From contig OW799236.1 in assembly GCA_941918925.1 (NCBI GenBank), forward strand, positions 15,847,474 to 15,911,473: 64,000 bases of DNA, in the 5' to 3' direction. Each line of letters starts with the position of its first letter. Positions within the stretch are counted from its first letter, which is position 1. The translations under genes and the position numbers were made by a program. Below, piece by piece: positions 9,726 to 20,958 of this stretch. Source of the DNA: Phyto melanocephala. Lineage: Eukaryota; Arthropoda; Insecta; Diptera; Rhinophoridae. Below the pieces are notes generated by a model, which was not told the origin of the DNA, made no database searches, and was given only the letters and a program-made list of their open reading frames with translations.

Positions 9726-9798
9726 GCCTCGATGGCGCAGTAGGCAGCGCGTAAGTCTCATAATCTTAAGGTCGTGAGTTCGAGCCTCACTCGGGGCA
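9726..9798 (+). tRNA. tRNA-Met (anticodon CAT, elongator type)
   Basis: 73 nt with a full cloverleaf: acceptor GCCTCGA/TCGGGGC (one G-U), D stem GCGC/GCGC, anticodon loop CTCATAA, T stem GTGAG/CTCAC and discriminator A. Box A (TGGCGCAGTAGG) and box B (GAGTTCGAGCC) agree with the Pol III consensus. The anticodon stem has an A-T pair (positions 28-42) where the Drosophila gene, as I recall it, has C-G; the change is compensated on both sides, so the gene looks functional. It is followed by a T6 terminator. Confidence 0.95.
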
Positions 9799-9802
9799 TT
9801 AG

Positions 9803-9808
9803 TTTTTT
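9803..9808 (+). terminator. Pol III terminator of tRNA-Met
   Basis: Run of six T starting 4 nt after the discriminator base. Confidence 0.85.
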
Positions 9809-10014
9809 AAATGTAATTTAAAGGTTTTAAGGGAGCAAAATAAAAATTTATAATACGAAACGCATAATACAATACTGCAATTAAGAATTAATAATTGGTA
9901 AATAAAAAAATATTATAAAAATAGTACATTTTTATAAATATTTGGTGAATTTAAAAGATGTCCTAAATGTTGTATTACTGCAGGGTGGCCAAACCAAATG
10001 GCACGTTAGTAATT

Positions 10015-10036
10015 AAAAAAAAAAAAAAAAAAAAAA
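10015..10036. repeat. Poly-A run (22 nt)
   Basis: Uninterrupted run of A. It could be the tail of an unrecognised retroposed copy or simple low complexity. Confidence 0.6.
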
Positions 10037-10211
10037 GTTTTCAGCGAATTATCTTAACATTTTTATTATGGTAGAAAGATGTATGTTATGTGCGAAATAA
10101 AATATTGACAAATTGCTAGCCATGGATTAGGTAGTATAATTCTATCCGAAGGTCTATATATTAATTGATACTGAGATATATAATTGAAATTCAATGTCGT
10201 TAATAGACCTA

Positions 10212-10530
10212 TAATGCCGGAAAACATTATAGAGAAGATGATTACGCAGGAAGAGAACTGGAAATACGTGGCAAACTTTTGTGAGAAGGTACTAAGGTTG
10301 AAGAAAGTGGACCTCGATGAACCATAAATAGCGGACTTGGACACAAGCAACAACGTTGATAAGGTGACATAGCCACAGAGGGAACCACCTCGAAGTAATG
10401 CGAAAGCGGTCCCGAGGTGGAGTAACTTCCTAAGGTAACCAGGATGGTTTTTAGTCGGAATACTCAGCATGAGTGAGCCCGATATATCGCACGAGCGATG
10501 GCTCTTAGTGAATGCGCAACAGCATTTTTT
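10212..10530 (+). pseudogene. Decayed 3' end of an R1-like non-LTR retrotransposon
   Basis: From about 10215 the plus strand reads ENIIEKMITQEENWKYVANF and onward to VDLDEP, then TAA at 10325-10327. This resembles the extreme C-terminus of R1-type ORF2 proteins (a conserved W with basic residues). The following G+C-richer ~200 nt (TGAGTGAGCCCGATATATCG, GCGATGGCTCTTAGTGAATG) resembles the 3' UTR of such elements. Nothing upstream is in frame, so it is a 5'-truncated or decayed copy. The longer minus-strand frame here is not conserved-looking and was left out. The family call is moderate. Confidence 0.5.
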
Positions 10531-10770
10531 GTTTGTTTTGTTTTTGTAAATGTGCCGAATTATCTCATCCTTAAGCTCTTAAACTGTTCTTTCTTATAGA
10601 CGTACGGTTTATTTTTTAAATATCCTCAAAGAAAGAAAACAATTTAACAAACTTACGAGTAAACGGCAGAACAAAAGAAACTTAAAGAATAAAATTAAGA
10701 CAAAGCGTGTTTTTCTTAGAAGTAAAATCTATTTTAAATTGAAACTTAGCATAGAAAATATGTTTTCAAT

Positions 10771-11054
10771 ATCGATGCCTTACTTCCTTAACCTCGTATC
10801 ATAAAAAATAAATTTTTTTCAAGAGAGAAAACAAAAACGTTTCATCTTTTTATACTTCGATGTTTGGTTAAAAGTTTAAATGCAATTATTAAGGAATTGA
10901 TTGTAATTAAGTATATTAGTAGTAATTATTATTACTATACTATACTAGTATACTATATTAGTAATATTTTTTAGTTAAAGCATAAAACAATCGTTTGATA
11001 TGAACAAGTCAAAACCGTATTTTTTAAGTTACGAGGTTGAGGAAGGCATCGATA
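10771..11054. repeat. Imperfect inverted repeat, possible MITE
   Basis: ATCGATGCCTTACTTCC...AACCTCGTATCATAAAAAATA at 10771-10810 is the near-reverse complement of 11018-11054 (TATTTTTTAAGTTACGAGG and GAGGAAGGCATCGATAT). The two arms enclose about 200 nt of AT-rich sequence with no gene. No target duplication was recognised. Confidence 0.55.
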
Positions 11055-11056
11055 TG

Positions 11057-12290
11057 TGACTTTATTATGACATAATTTTTAAACATGATTGCGAGCAGAT
11101 TTCTGAAGGTTTAGTTTTTAACAATTTTTAATAATTTTGTATGAAATCTCTACAAACCGTTTTAAGTTGCGAAGTTGTTAGCATAAATGTTAAATCGCAT
11201 TATTTAAGTGGCCAATTGACTGGACAATTTTGAGAAAAAATGCGTTAGCAAAATAGTTCGTTTAATAGGTCGAGTGCTTTCGGAAGTATGTATATGGAAT
11301 GTGGTTCCGTCCTTTTGGAACAAAATATCTTTAGTTTATTCATATTTAACAGGGGACCCATGGAAATCATTACCCTCAACCTTTCAACATTAATGGTAAC
11401 CTTCTTGCTAGCGTTATTTTTAGACACAGTATCCCTAAAAAGTGTCAAACAGCAAGTTTTTTTAAATGGGGAATCTCTTTTGAATTTTTCCCATTCCGTA
11501 TGATGCAATTTTGCCACTTAGTATGTTCAGCAAGCAAAAAATTTGCCTTAACACTAAACATAATATTGTAAGTGTTGCTTCGTAGCGATAAAAACAAGCT
11601 AAAAACAATTTTATCGATTTCGGTATTCAGTAACATATTTTAACGACAGTTGTTTTTTCTATCTAAACGACAATAGGCACTTATTTAGGTCTCGGCTATG
11701 GCGCACAGTGGGATTTTTTGTGCAATAAGTAATTTTTTCGACACATAAAATTTAAAAATGTAATGATGCAGTTTTGATTATGATTCAGTATGAAGAATCC
11801 ATAAATTATATAAAAAAAACAAACGTTTATTTGTCTTTGAAATAATGAAGTAAAGTCACATGTAAATTTTGGTCCAAAATTTTTAAAACTGTTTACGCAC
11901 TTCTATAGTGTTTGTACGTAAGATAATTTTATTGCTCTGATTTAAAAAGTGATTTTTTCAAATATAGCCTTTTCTGCGTATTTAAGAAAAAATTATAAAG
12001 TTCGCTCATATGGTTTAAAAGATATGATAGAATAAAATTTGTTCTATAATATGCCGTGATTGCAAACTTCCTTGGAAGAAGAAAAAAGGTTTCTCGGTCG
12101 TGATAGGTGATCCCGCTTTAATAAAATGAAAGGTAAGACTCCATACTATTAATTAAAAAAAAAGCTTAAATAATCAATAATATTTCATAAAATCATAAAA
12201 TTTTTCTCCAAATAAATGAAATTTTTAATTTCATTTTTAATTTTCATTTAATTAGTTTTGGTAAAGAAACAAAAAGTTAATAAAAAAATA
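11057..12290. other. AT-rich non-coding stretch
   Basis: Only short frames in unremarkable AT-rich sequence; nothing could be assigned. Confidence 0.4.
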
Positions 12291-12294
12291 TAAT

Positions 12295-12485
12295 ATGGGT
12301 CATATGGGCAGTGGAGTGGTGGGCGTTAATTGAGATAATAAAGGCTCTGTGCCAAATTTCAAAAACTTTGGGCCTAAAATACATTTTGGGTTCTATGGGC
12401 GGTGGGTGGAGGGCGTGGCCAATTTTAATGAAACTTTATATTTTTCTGTGCCAAATTTCAACATTCTACGAGCACTCCTTATATT
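12295..12485. repeat. Two diverged copies of a GGGCGTGG-containing unit
   Basis: Two units of about 105 nt share CTGTGCCAAATTTCA and a GGGCGGTGGGTGG/GTGGGCG core. This resembles the internal units of the A- and C-type repeats, but no termini were found. It is probably a fragment of such an element. Confidence 0.4.
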
Positions 12486-13425
12486 TTTTGCCAAACATTG
12501 TATGAACAAATCCCTCTGTGTGGCGCGACTACCTGTGTGAGGGATGTTAGTGGTAAATTTATTTAGACACTTTTTATGACAAAGATGCCACTATAATGTT
12601 ACAGTTGTCAAGTATCGTTAAAAGGAATTTTATGAATCGCAAAATTTACAGTGCAAACAGTAACAAGTGTCGACAAATTTAACGACTGACGGATCGTTAA
12701 AAGTTAGTGAATCGCACCACTGATAACATTTTTAAACTAATAATTTTAAAAATAAATTTAAACACTATTAAGAAGATTGTACGGATGAAGTATATTCAAT
12801 ATTGATAGCCAAATTTATTTAGGTGATGTCACTTCAAAGTTCGCCGCTTATAAACACACTGTACAATCTATCAATATGTTGGTGCATTCTATTTAATTGT
12901 GAGCTTTAAATTTTTTTGACAGCGCTTTTTCTTGAAGTTGCAGCCTAATTCTGGTCATCTTTGAGAAATGACATAATAGTTTTATATTTCGATTAATTTA
13001 GATTATAAATTCTGATTTATTATTTACAAAAATTTTCCAGTATGATAACTTTAGTGTATTATATCGTGTTATTTGCTATCGGAAAGTAAGATGTTTGAGA
13101 CAGAAAACTTTCACCGAATAAAAGACACATACAAAAATTACAGAACGAAAAAAAAAAAAAAATTGCAAAAGAAAAAATAAAAAAGAATTTAAAACCAATA
13201 ACGGTTTCGAGTAAACTAAATATTTAGAATTAATAAATATCTATGCTTAGTTAACAGTGGGCCACACGTACACCAATAACTAAGTTGAACTAGAAAAAGG
13301 TGTTAATTAACGATAGATTTAAGCGCAGCGGTAATAAGATACATATGAAGTGCAGAAAACCTTTAGCTTTATTGTTAGAGAAAACTAGAGCAGTGAAATA
13401 ACATTAATCACATTTCATTACTTTT

Positions 13426-14209
13426 TATACCCTTCACACAGTGAAAAAGGGTATATATAGGTTTGTCATTCCGTGTGAAATTTCTACAATTTTGATTTCC
13501 GACCCCATAAAGTATATATTTTCTGAAAGCTTATGAATAGGGGAGTCGATTAAGCGCTGTCCGTCTGTCCGTCTGACCGTCTGTCCGTGTGTATGTTGAA
13601 ATCAACTTTTTGAAGCCCCCCGACATCGCTTGGACCCGGGTAAGGTATTAAAATATCAGAAATATTCGGGAGTAGATCGCTATTGAAAATCAGAAACATC
13701 GGTACATAAACAACTGAGATATGAGCAAAAACCCACGACCACCTCGATTTTTTTTTCACAAAAGCAACATTACAACAACAACATACATACATACAAACGT
13801 GTATACTGGTTAGAGAAAACGTGGCATCGAATCCCAGCTGAGCCAAAAAATTATTTTTTTAATTTTTTTTTAAATTTTTTTTTTATTTTTTTTTTTATTT
13901 TTTTTTTTTTATTTTTTATTTAATATATTATTTATATTTTTATTATTTTTTTTTAAATTTTTTTTTTTAAATTTTTTTTTTTTTAAAAATTTTTTTTTAC
14001 ATTTTTTTTTTTTTTTTTGTTTTTTTTAACATTCATACGTGAATTTATAATTTTACAATGGGACGTTTTTATATATGTATGTTTTTATATGTATGTACGT
14101 ATTTCATATGGGATGAATGGTGACACAAACCACTGTTATTGCATGAATTCACGTTGTGAAGGGTATATAAGATTCGGCACGGCCGAATATAGCGCTTTTA
14201 CTTGTTTTT
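13426..14209 (+). repeat. B-type dispersed repeat, copy B1 (complete)
   Basis: Begins with a hairpin (TATACCCTTCAC...GTGAAAAAGGGTATA), then GTCATTCCGTGTGAAATTTC, ACCCCATAAAGTATATATTT, repeated GTCCGTCTGTCC, a CATACATACATAC run and GGCATCGAATCCCAGCTGAG. A long T-rich tract fills 13836-14032. It ends with GAAGGGTATA, the hairpin ATTCGGCACGGCCGAAT and TTACTTG. Hairpins at both ends, absence of an obvious target duplication and insertion between Ts fit INE-1/HINE-like non-autonomous elements; this is inferred. It ends about 455 bp upstream of the start codon of the membrane-protein gene and could influence its promoter. Confidence 0.75.
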
Positions 14210-14664
14210 AACAGTTTACTACTTGTAGGTCTTATTAATTGTTTAGACATGAGTTTTCGTTATCGTGTTTTAGGAATTTTACAATTTTCTTTTTATTACC
14301 AGCTCTTCTTTATTTTTTTTTTTTTTGTAAGTGAGAACTATTTATCACAGATTTTTAGGTTTTACATTTGAATTCTTAAAATCACACATATTTATCTTTC
14401 GTCTGCATAACGAGATGAAAAAGAAATTAAAGAATTTTAGCCATAATCAGAACATAGTTTTCAAATAGTAAGCGATTTGTCATGAAACAATAAAGCACGG
14501 AAAGCTGCTAAGAAAATTAAGTGCAGAATATAAAATAAAAGAAATTTAAAATTATAATAAAGTAAAATTTAAATTAAAAAAAAAAATTCAAAATTGTTTT
14601 AGAACTTAAGTCACGAAAAAAAATAAAATAAAAATACGATAAAAATAAAACCTGAAGCAAAGTC

Positions 14665-15621
14665 ATGAAAAAATACGAATTTTATTACCCTACCCAACCT
14701 AAAAGCTTAACGAAATATTTGCTCTGCAGTCTACTGGCCATATTTGTTCTTATCGTCACGTATTTTGCTCTCACAGAATTGAGAAACTTTTATTGCGATG
14801 AGCCCACGATAGTGCGAATTTTAATGGATAGCTTTAAAAGCTCTAAGGAAGATGAAACTACGCATGGCAATTTAAATAAAAATATTTTAAAATCCAACTT
14901 GAATAAAGAACAAAATATAGAAGAGTTTCCAAAGCTTTTGCGAAAACAGGAAGCTTTAAACACTGAACGACTAGCCCGGGAGACTAGTGACAGCAATTCG
15001 AATTCTACAGCCCTAAAAACAAATGTCTACTATGAAGAACAAACACCAGCGATTGTTTACTCTAAAACCGATATAGATTCATCGATAGCACACCGACAAA
15101 TGGCAGAGGTACCACCCAGACAAGATAAAGCTGAGATAGAGGAGGATCCCTATAGAACGGCTTTAGAAGAAGATTATGAAACGGGAGATGATAATGATTA
15201 TTTTGGTGAACAAGAACCAATAACTGAACAAAATCTCCAACCCTATTACCGGCAGCAGCTACCTCAGCCAACTCAAAATAACTATTATACACAAATGCAA
15301 CAGCAGCAGCAACCACAACAATATGTACCACCTTATTACAAACAACAACCTTCCAATTATTATCAGTCTGCTCCCAATTCGCCATACTATGATGACTCAA
15401 GAGAAGATTTATCAGGCCCTGAGAATTTAGAGGAAGCAAGAACTGCACAGCATCAAAATTATCCAAATTATTATACAAACAGACAATATCCATTTGGCAC
15501 ACCGCCACCTGCAAGAGTTGGTGGTAGTAGTAATAATAAACGACTGATAGATGTGAATAGTCCGGATTATCGTAAAACGCAACTGGCATCAACAACAAAA
15601 ATACAACAATCAAGTCCGTAA
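14665..15621 (+). CDS. Putative type II single-pass membrane protein, low-complexity ectodomain; possible first coding exon
   Basis: 318-codon frame, the only long host-like frame in the window. A short basic N-terminus (K2, K3, K13, K17) is followed by one hydrophobic segment at residues 18-37 and then about 280 hydrophilic residues, suggesting a type II anchor with the C-terminus outside. The ectodomain has an acidic patch (about 155-190), then a Q/P/Y-rich tract (about 195-275) with a QQQQQ run and many YY pairs. Only two cysteines occur (21, 44) and no catalytic domain is visible. The start has a purine at -3. The TAA at 15619-15621 overlaps GTAAGT at 15618-15623; if that donor is used the exon ends at 15617 in phase 2 and the protein continues. 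I do not recognise the gene. Confidence 0.75.
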   Translation: MKKYEFYYPTQPKSLTKYLLCSLLAIFVLIVTYFALTELRNFYCDEPTIVRILMDSFKSSKEDETTHGNLNKNILKSNLNKEQNIEEFPKLLRKQEALNTERLARETSDSNSNSTALKTNVYYEEQTPAIVYSKTDIDSSIAHRQMAEVPPRQDKAEIEEDPYRTALEEDYETGDDNDYFGEQEPITEQNLQPYYRQQLPQPTQNNYYTQMQQQQQPQQYVPPYYKQQPSNYYQSAPNSPYYDDSREDLSGPENLEEARTAQHQNYPNYYTNRQYPFGTPPPARVGGSSNNKRLIDVNSPDYRKTQLASTTKIQQSSP

Positions 15622-15623
15622 GT
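15618..15623 (+). promoter_or_regulatory. Consensus 5' splice donor overlapping the stop codon
   Basis: TCC|GTAAGT matches the fly donor consensus downstream of the junction. Its TAA is the in-frame stop of the upstream frame, so splicing removes the stop and intron retention uses it. Confidence 0.55.
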
Positions 15624-16061
15624 CTTAGTAAAATTTATTTAATTGTTTAAATAATAGTTAAGCCTAATTTAAGAAGAAAACTAGAAACTCAACGAAAATG
15701 TAGTGGCATACCTTATCAGAAATGTACTTTTAAGGTGACCAGTTTAGTTTGTAATCGGTTTTCGTAGGTTTTTTCTTTTTATCACTATTGTAGTTTTAAT
15801 AAGCAGCTAGGAAAACTAAAAAATCAGTTCATTTCACTCAGCAACAAAAGTTATAGGCATAAATATTGCGTTAACACATTTTCTGCTATAATGAGAAAAT
15901 TAATTAGCGAAACGCCTTTTGCCAAAACGTTTTATATTGTTGTTATTGTTTTCCTTTCCAACTGCCTGTGTTTTGAATAATATTGATTTTGTGCCCTTGA
16001 ACAAAAACAATACAAAACTAATTGCTGGAAACCTTCTCATTGTTTTTTTTGTTTTTAAATC

Positions 16062-18143
16062 CGCCAACAAAAAACTGGTGCGGTTATATTAATTTTGTCA
16101 TTCCGTTTGTTACACATCACAATATCCATTTTATACCCTATAAAGTATATATTTTGTGAGTACTGGTTTCATATTAGGAAAATCTAGTTATGTCCGTCCG
16201 TCTGTCCATATGTCCGTCTACTAAAAGCATGATAAAGCTCGTGCCGAAAAAGTTATGGGGATTACATTTTGCAAAAATATTTTTTATACACAAGGTTTGC
16301 TTGGCACTGCGAATTGCCTAAAACGGCGGATTAGGAAGAGAGTAATAGCTCGTATGTCAAGAGTAGGTAAAAAAAAACCAACCTTCCAACATCGAATAAA
16401 ATGCAATAATGTCCAAACACATTAACGTAAAGCTATACAATTTTTTATGTATATTTCCTGAGTTAAAGAAATATTTTTCCCTGAAAATGCATTACGAAAG
16501 GAGTTATAGATCAAAATGGACGAAAGCTTATACCGCGTAGTGTCTCTTTCGGTATTTTTAAAATTTAAAACGTAATAAAACTGAAAAAATTAGATACACG
16601 ATTCTGAAATTTGGCAAAGATTGCTTTTTGGTCAATAGATTTGTAATAACCCAAATCTAGGGTGACACGCCTACTTTAACGCCCACCTTCAAATAACGCT
16701 TTATTTTAAATCTATATTTCTTTGGACAAAGGTTTTTCTATTGGCCAACAATTGTAGAAGAGTATAAAACTCTAATATCTAAAGTTCATTTCACTTCTTC
16801 GATACGCCTACTTTAACGCCCACTTCTCACATATTCTATTATCAATTAAATTTCAAATCTCATGAATGCGACAGAATTAGAGGTATGATGATGAAATTTA
16901 TTTCTAGTAAAATATATTTCTAGTCAACGTCATTGTTATGCCGGAAAATGAAGGTGACACGCCCTCTTTAACGCCTACCTCCCATATAACGCTTTATTTT
17001 AAATTCATATAATTTCTCTAAAACTTCTAAAGTACTGTATTGGAATGTCTAAGTTGAGTATATTCGCAAAAAATATATTGAAACGCCTTCTTTAATGCCC
17101 TCTTCTCATACAAGTTATTGTTAAGAAAATTTAAAAACTCATAAAACCGTTAGTATTATATGTATTAGATAATGAAATTTCGCATATATAGCTTTCTGGT
17201 AAATTTTATTGTAATGCCGGAAAATAAAGGTGAGAAGCACACTTTAACGCCCACCTCCCATTTACCGCTTTTCATATTATTCATATTATTTCTATATGGA
17301 AAACAATTTTGGAAAAAAAGGAATCTGTAATAGATTATCTAAATTGAACTCAAACATTAATTCATTCACAGTAACTGCATGACCGGTCTCATTTTGGAAA
17401 AAATATGGCCCGATGATGCCACCAGCCCATTACCCGCAGCAAACAGTCGTTCTTTGTGGGTGCATTGATTTTTCGACAATCACTCTCGATTATCATTCAC
17501 CCAAATGCCGTAATTCTGCTTATTTACGAATCCATTGAGGTGAAAATGTGCCTCATCACTGAAGATGATTTTCTTCACGAAGTGCACGATATGATCTTTG
17601 ATTTGAACGCCCATTTTCATAATTAGCCTAAATAACTTTAACGCGTTGCTCGATTGTGTATCTTTTCATGGTTACAATTGAGTAAGTCTAAAATTGAGAA
17701 ATGTCAACTGAAATGCAAAAAAAAACTGACTTTTAGGTGTGGTTTACATTGAACATCGGCCCTTAAAATTTAACCACCCTTTATTAGTTTAAAAGTAGGA
17801 GGTGCCATGCCCACACAAACCTAATGATATTTTCTAAATACCTCTGGGTACCAAATTATACTCTTCAGATTCCTTACAAATACAACATTGTTGTAAAAAA
17901 GAGTCACCTGTATCATTTCTTATTTAGAAATTCTTAATGTTTCATTGTGAGAATAAGTCTAAGAAAATAAATTAATAGAAAATTGAAGTTACACAAGCAA
18001 TCTAATACATATTTAAGTATAAAGAGATTATTCCACAGCGATTACAGTTAATAGCAAAATATTAAATTTTGTGCTATAAAAGTACACAAAATTGCTGGTG
18101 GGTATCAAGAATTCGGCACAGCCGAGTGTAGTGCTCTTACTTG
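16062..18143 (+). repeat. A-type dispersed repeat, copy A2
   Basis: Runs from CCGCCAACAAAAAACTGGTG (5' hairpin end) through GTCATTCCGTTTGTTACACA, GTCCGTCCGTCTGTCC and several ~290-bp units with ACGCCTACTTTAACGCCCAC. It ends in ATTCGGCACAGCCGAGT...CTCTTACTTG. It contains a mariner remnant at 17380-17779, in the same relative place as the derivative in A4 and A5 but with more transposase sequence. Confidence 0.75.
17380..17779 (-). pseudogene. Mariner/Tc1-like transposase remnant inside A2
   Basis: On the minus strand it starts with the terminal GGGTGGTTAAATTTTAAGGG, then an N-terminal remnant (an ATCGAGCAACGC-like stretch, IEQR). It then jumps to KIIFSDEAHFHLNGFVNKQN and GLVASSGHIF, the region around the second catalytic Asp of mariner transposases. 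Most of the N-terminal and middle coding sequence is missing and stops occur. The outer left end is lost. Confidence 0.7.
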
Positions 18144-18742
18144 TTGCTACTGAAAATAGCAATTGTTTCGCTTTGTTCTCGTATTTAGGTTGTAAGTGTT
18201 ATTCTTTAGATATCTACTTTATGGAAAGTTAAACAAAATATTCGTTAAAGAGTTACACGTTTCATTTATATGCTTTCATTTGTCAGTTGACAGAATGATA
18301 AAAATCCGGTAAGTGTGGTGACATTATCTGGATAAAAATAGGTTTAGGCAAAATAGTTAAGAACAGTTTTCTTCTTTGTTTGTTTTGGTTGACCGATTGT
18401 GATGAAAAATATACCGAAAGAGATAACTTGTATTAATTAATAATTGATTTTGATGTTCTAAGGCAGTAATTATTTTATGTTAATTTAAATAAAATATTGA
18501 ATTGAAACAATAATATTTAGCACAAATAATATGTTAAAAATTAAATTGGCGACTAGTTGTAGTTGTATTTTTGTTTTCCGATTTTTGTGTTTTTTGTCAA
18601 CACTGTTTTCGTATTAAGACAGCCCATATAAAAAAGTACTAAAATTTTTACAAATTAAATATTTTTTTTGTCTAAATAGCTGGCATATAAACATGACAGT
18701 AAACTATTACCAACAAATGTAACTTTTAATATCATATGCTAT

Positions 18743-19952
18743 AAACACATAGACGACAGCAGGCTGCCGACTACAATATATCAAAAACAAATAAGATCTT
18801 ATATACCCTTCACAACGTGTAGTCATGCAATAACAGTAGTTTGTATCACCATTCTCCATATGAAATACGTACATACATATAAAAAACATACATATATAAA
18901 AACATCCCATTGTAAAATTATAAATTTACGTATGTATGTTAAAAGAAAAAAAATAAAAAAAAATTAAAAAAAAAATTAAAAAAAAAGTTAATAAAAAAAA
19001 TTATTAAAATATATATAATAAATAAAAAAAAAAAATAATAAAAAAAAAAATTAAAAAAATAATAAAAATATAAATAATATATTAAATAAAAAATAAAAAA
19101 AAAAAAAAAATAAAAAAAAATTAAAAACAAAAATATAAAAAAACTAAAAAAAAATCTTCTTTTGGCTCAGCTGGGATTTGATGTCAAGTTTACTCTAACC
19201 AATATACACGTTTTTATGTATGTATGTTGTTGTAATGTTGTTTTTGTGAAAAAAATCGAGGTGGTCGTGGGTTTTTCCTCATATCTCAGTTGTTTATATA
19301 CCGATATTTCTGATTTTCAATACCGATCTACTCCTGAATATTTCTGATATTTTAATGCCTCACCCGGGTCCATGCGATGTCGGGGGGCTTCAAAAAGTTG
19401 ATTTCAACATACACACGGACCGACGGACAGATGGACAGAGCTTAATCGACTCCCCTATTCATAAGCTTTCAGAAAATATACACTTTATAAGGTCGGAAAT
19501 GAAAATTGTAGAAATTTCACACGGAATGACAAGCCTTTTTCACTCGCGTTCATATAGAGACGATTACTTTTAAGCCATCACAGCAGCACGACTGCACAGT
19601 TACATTTTTGGGGTGACGCCCACGCCTAACGTCAACATAACAAAAAATGTTAAGGTTATATGAGATTAAAAATACCTAACTTTATTTACAAGAGAAAGAC
19701 AATAAAAGTTAAGTATCGATTAAATAATTTTGTTTTTAAATTTGTAATTGGTATACGTACTTTTACAACAAGCGATTTTATTTTTAAGAAAGTGAAATAC
19801 TTTAAGTGGCACCACTGAAATGTACACTTATTTAATAAATAACTGTTGCTATCGTCTTGTATATAAATATGTAGCTGACTAGACGACAACGATTGCAGCC
19901 AACTACCGTTGTAGTCGTGTAGCTGTGTAGCCTGCTGTCATCTATGTGTTTA
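18743..19952. mobile_element. TIR element (TA target) interrupted by a B-type repeat
   Basis: Left terminus AACACATAGACGACAGCAGG at 18744 and right terminus CCTGCTGTCATCTATGTGTT ending at 19950 are inverted copies with one mismatch, and both continue into CGACTACAA-like sequence. TA flanks both ends. A B-type repeat (18797-19570) occupies most of the interior. No transposase is visible, so this is probably a Tc1/mariner-type MITE. Confidence 0.6.
18797..19570 (-). repeat. B-type dispersed repeat, copy B2 (truncated at both termini)
   Basis: TATACCCTTCACAACGTGTAG, an A-rich tract at 18945-19160 (not coding despite a long open frame of F/Y/I on the minus strand), GGCTCAGCTGGGATTTGATG, CCGACGGACAGATGGACAG and ACACGGAATGACAAGCC identify the family. 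The CAAGTAA hairpin end is missing. Confidence 0.7.
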
Positions 19953-19954
19953 AT

Positions 19955-20955
19955 GCTTAAGCAACACTTTATTATCACATTTTTACTAACTACATGCAAA
20001 AACACTTTAAAATAATTTTATATTACATGAATATAAATAAAATATATGAAATCTCTTTAAAAATTAAAGAAGTGACGCCCACATAAAAATGCCACATAGA
20101 AAAATTTCTTTTGTTACACTTTCTTTCGCGATTTTTAGCATTTTGTGTCATCTATTGTGTTTAGTGTCTCTTTAATATTTTGTATGTGTTATGTTTTGTC
20201 GCTACTAAAAACGGGATATATATTGTATACACATACATATATACATGTGTTCATATATTTTGTTTATTGCGATTAAAAATAAAACATATGGCACTGTGTG
20301 TGCTCACGGTAGGAGGCATGCAACACTTTACAAATATGAGACAAAAACACAACAACATGTTAGTTTAACACATAGCACACCTTCAAATGCACATAGAGGC
20401 TATGGAAGTGTTTCTCAAACTTTATGTGCTTCTGCACATAATTTGTAGAAAAAATATCGGATACAATGGAACAAACCATATTATATTTATTAGTTTACCA
20501 AGATGTACTACTCTGTATTCTAGAGCCACCAACTATCATATTGATATTCCCAAAACTTGGGTACCACCCTTGCGACTCTTCTGGCTGTTTATTTAAGTTA
20601 CCGAAATTTTCCAAGAAATGATTCAAATGACTGACTAAAAATATAGTTCTATGCTTGTAACTGTGGTTCTCATAGGCAACCGCGTATGTCTTAAGTTAAA
20701 TTTTTTTTCAGGTGTGTAGTAAAATTAATAAAATCACGTGTTAGGTATTAGACTTTTCAAAAAATTATTTAAATTATGACAAATATTATTTAAAAATTAG
20801 AACATAGACCATTAATAAAAAAATTTTAAATTTTTATTAGTAAAAAAAAACAACAAACATATTTTGTTAATAAAATATTTCCTAATAATTGGGAACTTCT
20901 GCTTCCGTTTAAATTGCTGTATCTATTTACAACTAAATTTATTTGTATTTCATAT
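19955..20955. other. AT-rich non-coding stretch
   Basis: No gene or repeat could be assigned. A TTTTTTTTCAG|GTGTGT acceptor-donor juxtaposition occurs at 20711/20712 but is not a good ratchet consensus. Confidence 0.4.
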
Positions 20956-20958
20956 CTT

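Noticed and set aside
10066..10470. 134-codon minus-strand frame
   Set aside because: Overlaps the R1-like 3' end, which is better supported on the plus strand.
11714..11722. CACAGTGGG preceded by GGCG, considered as another Transib end
   Set aside because: No inverted partner or second CGNCG copy was found nearby.
15062..15613. 183-codon minus-strand open frame rich in V/Y/L
   Set aside because: Antisense shadow of the Q/P/Y-rich part of the membrane-protein frame; CAA repeats read backwards give no stops.
18939..19130. 63-codon minus-strand frame of almost only F, Y, I and L
   Set aside because: Translation of the A/T tract of a B-type repeat.
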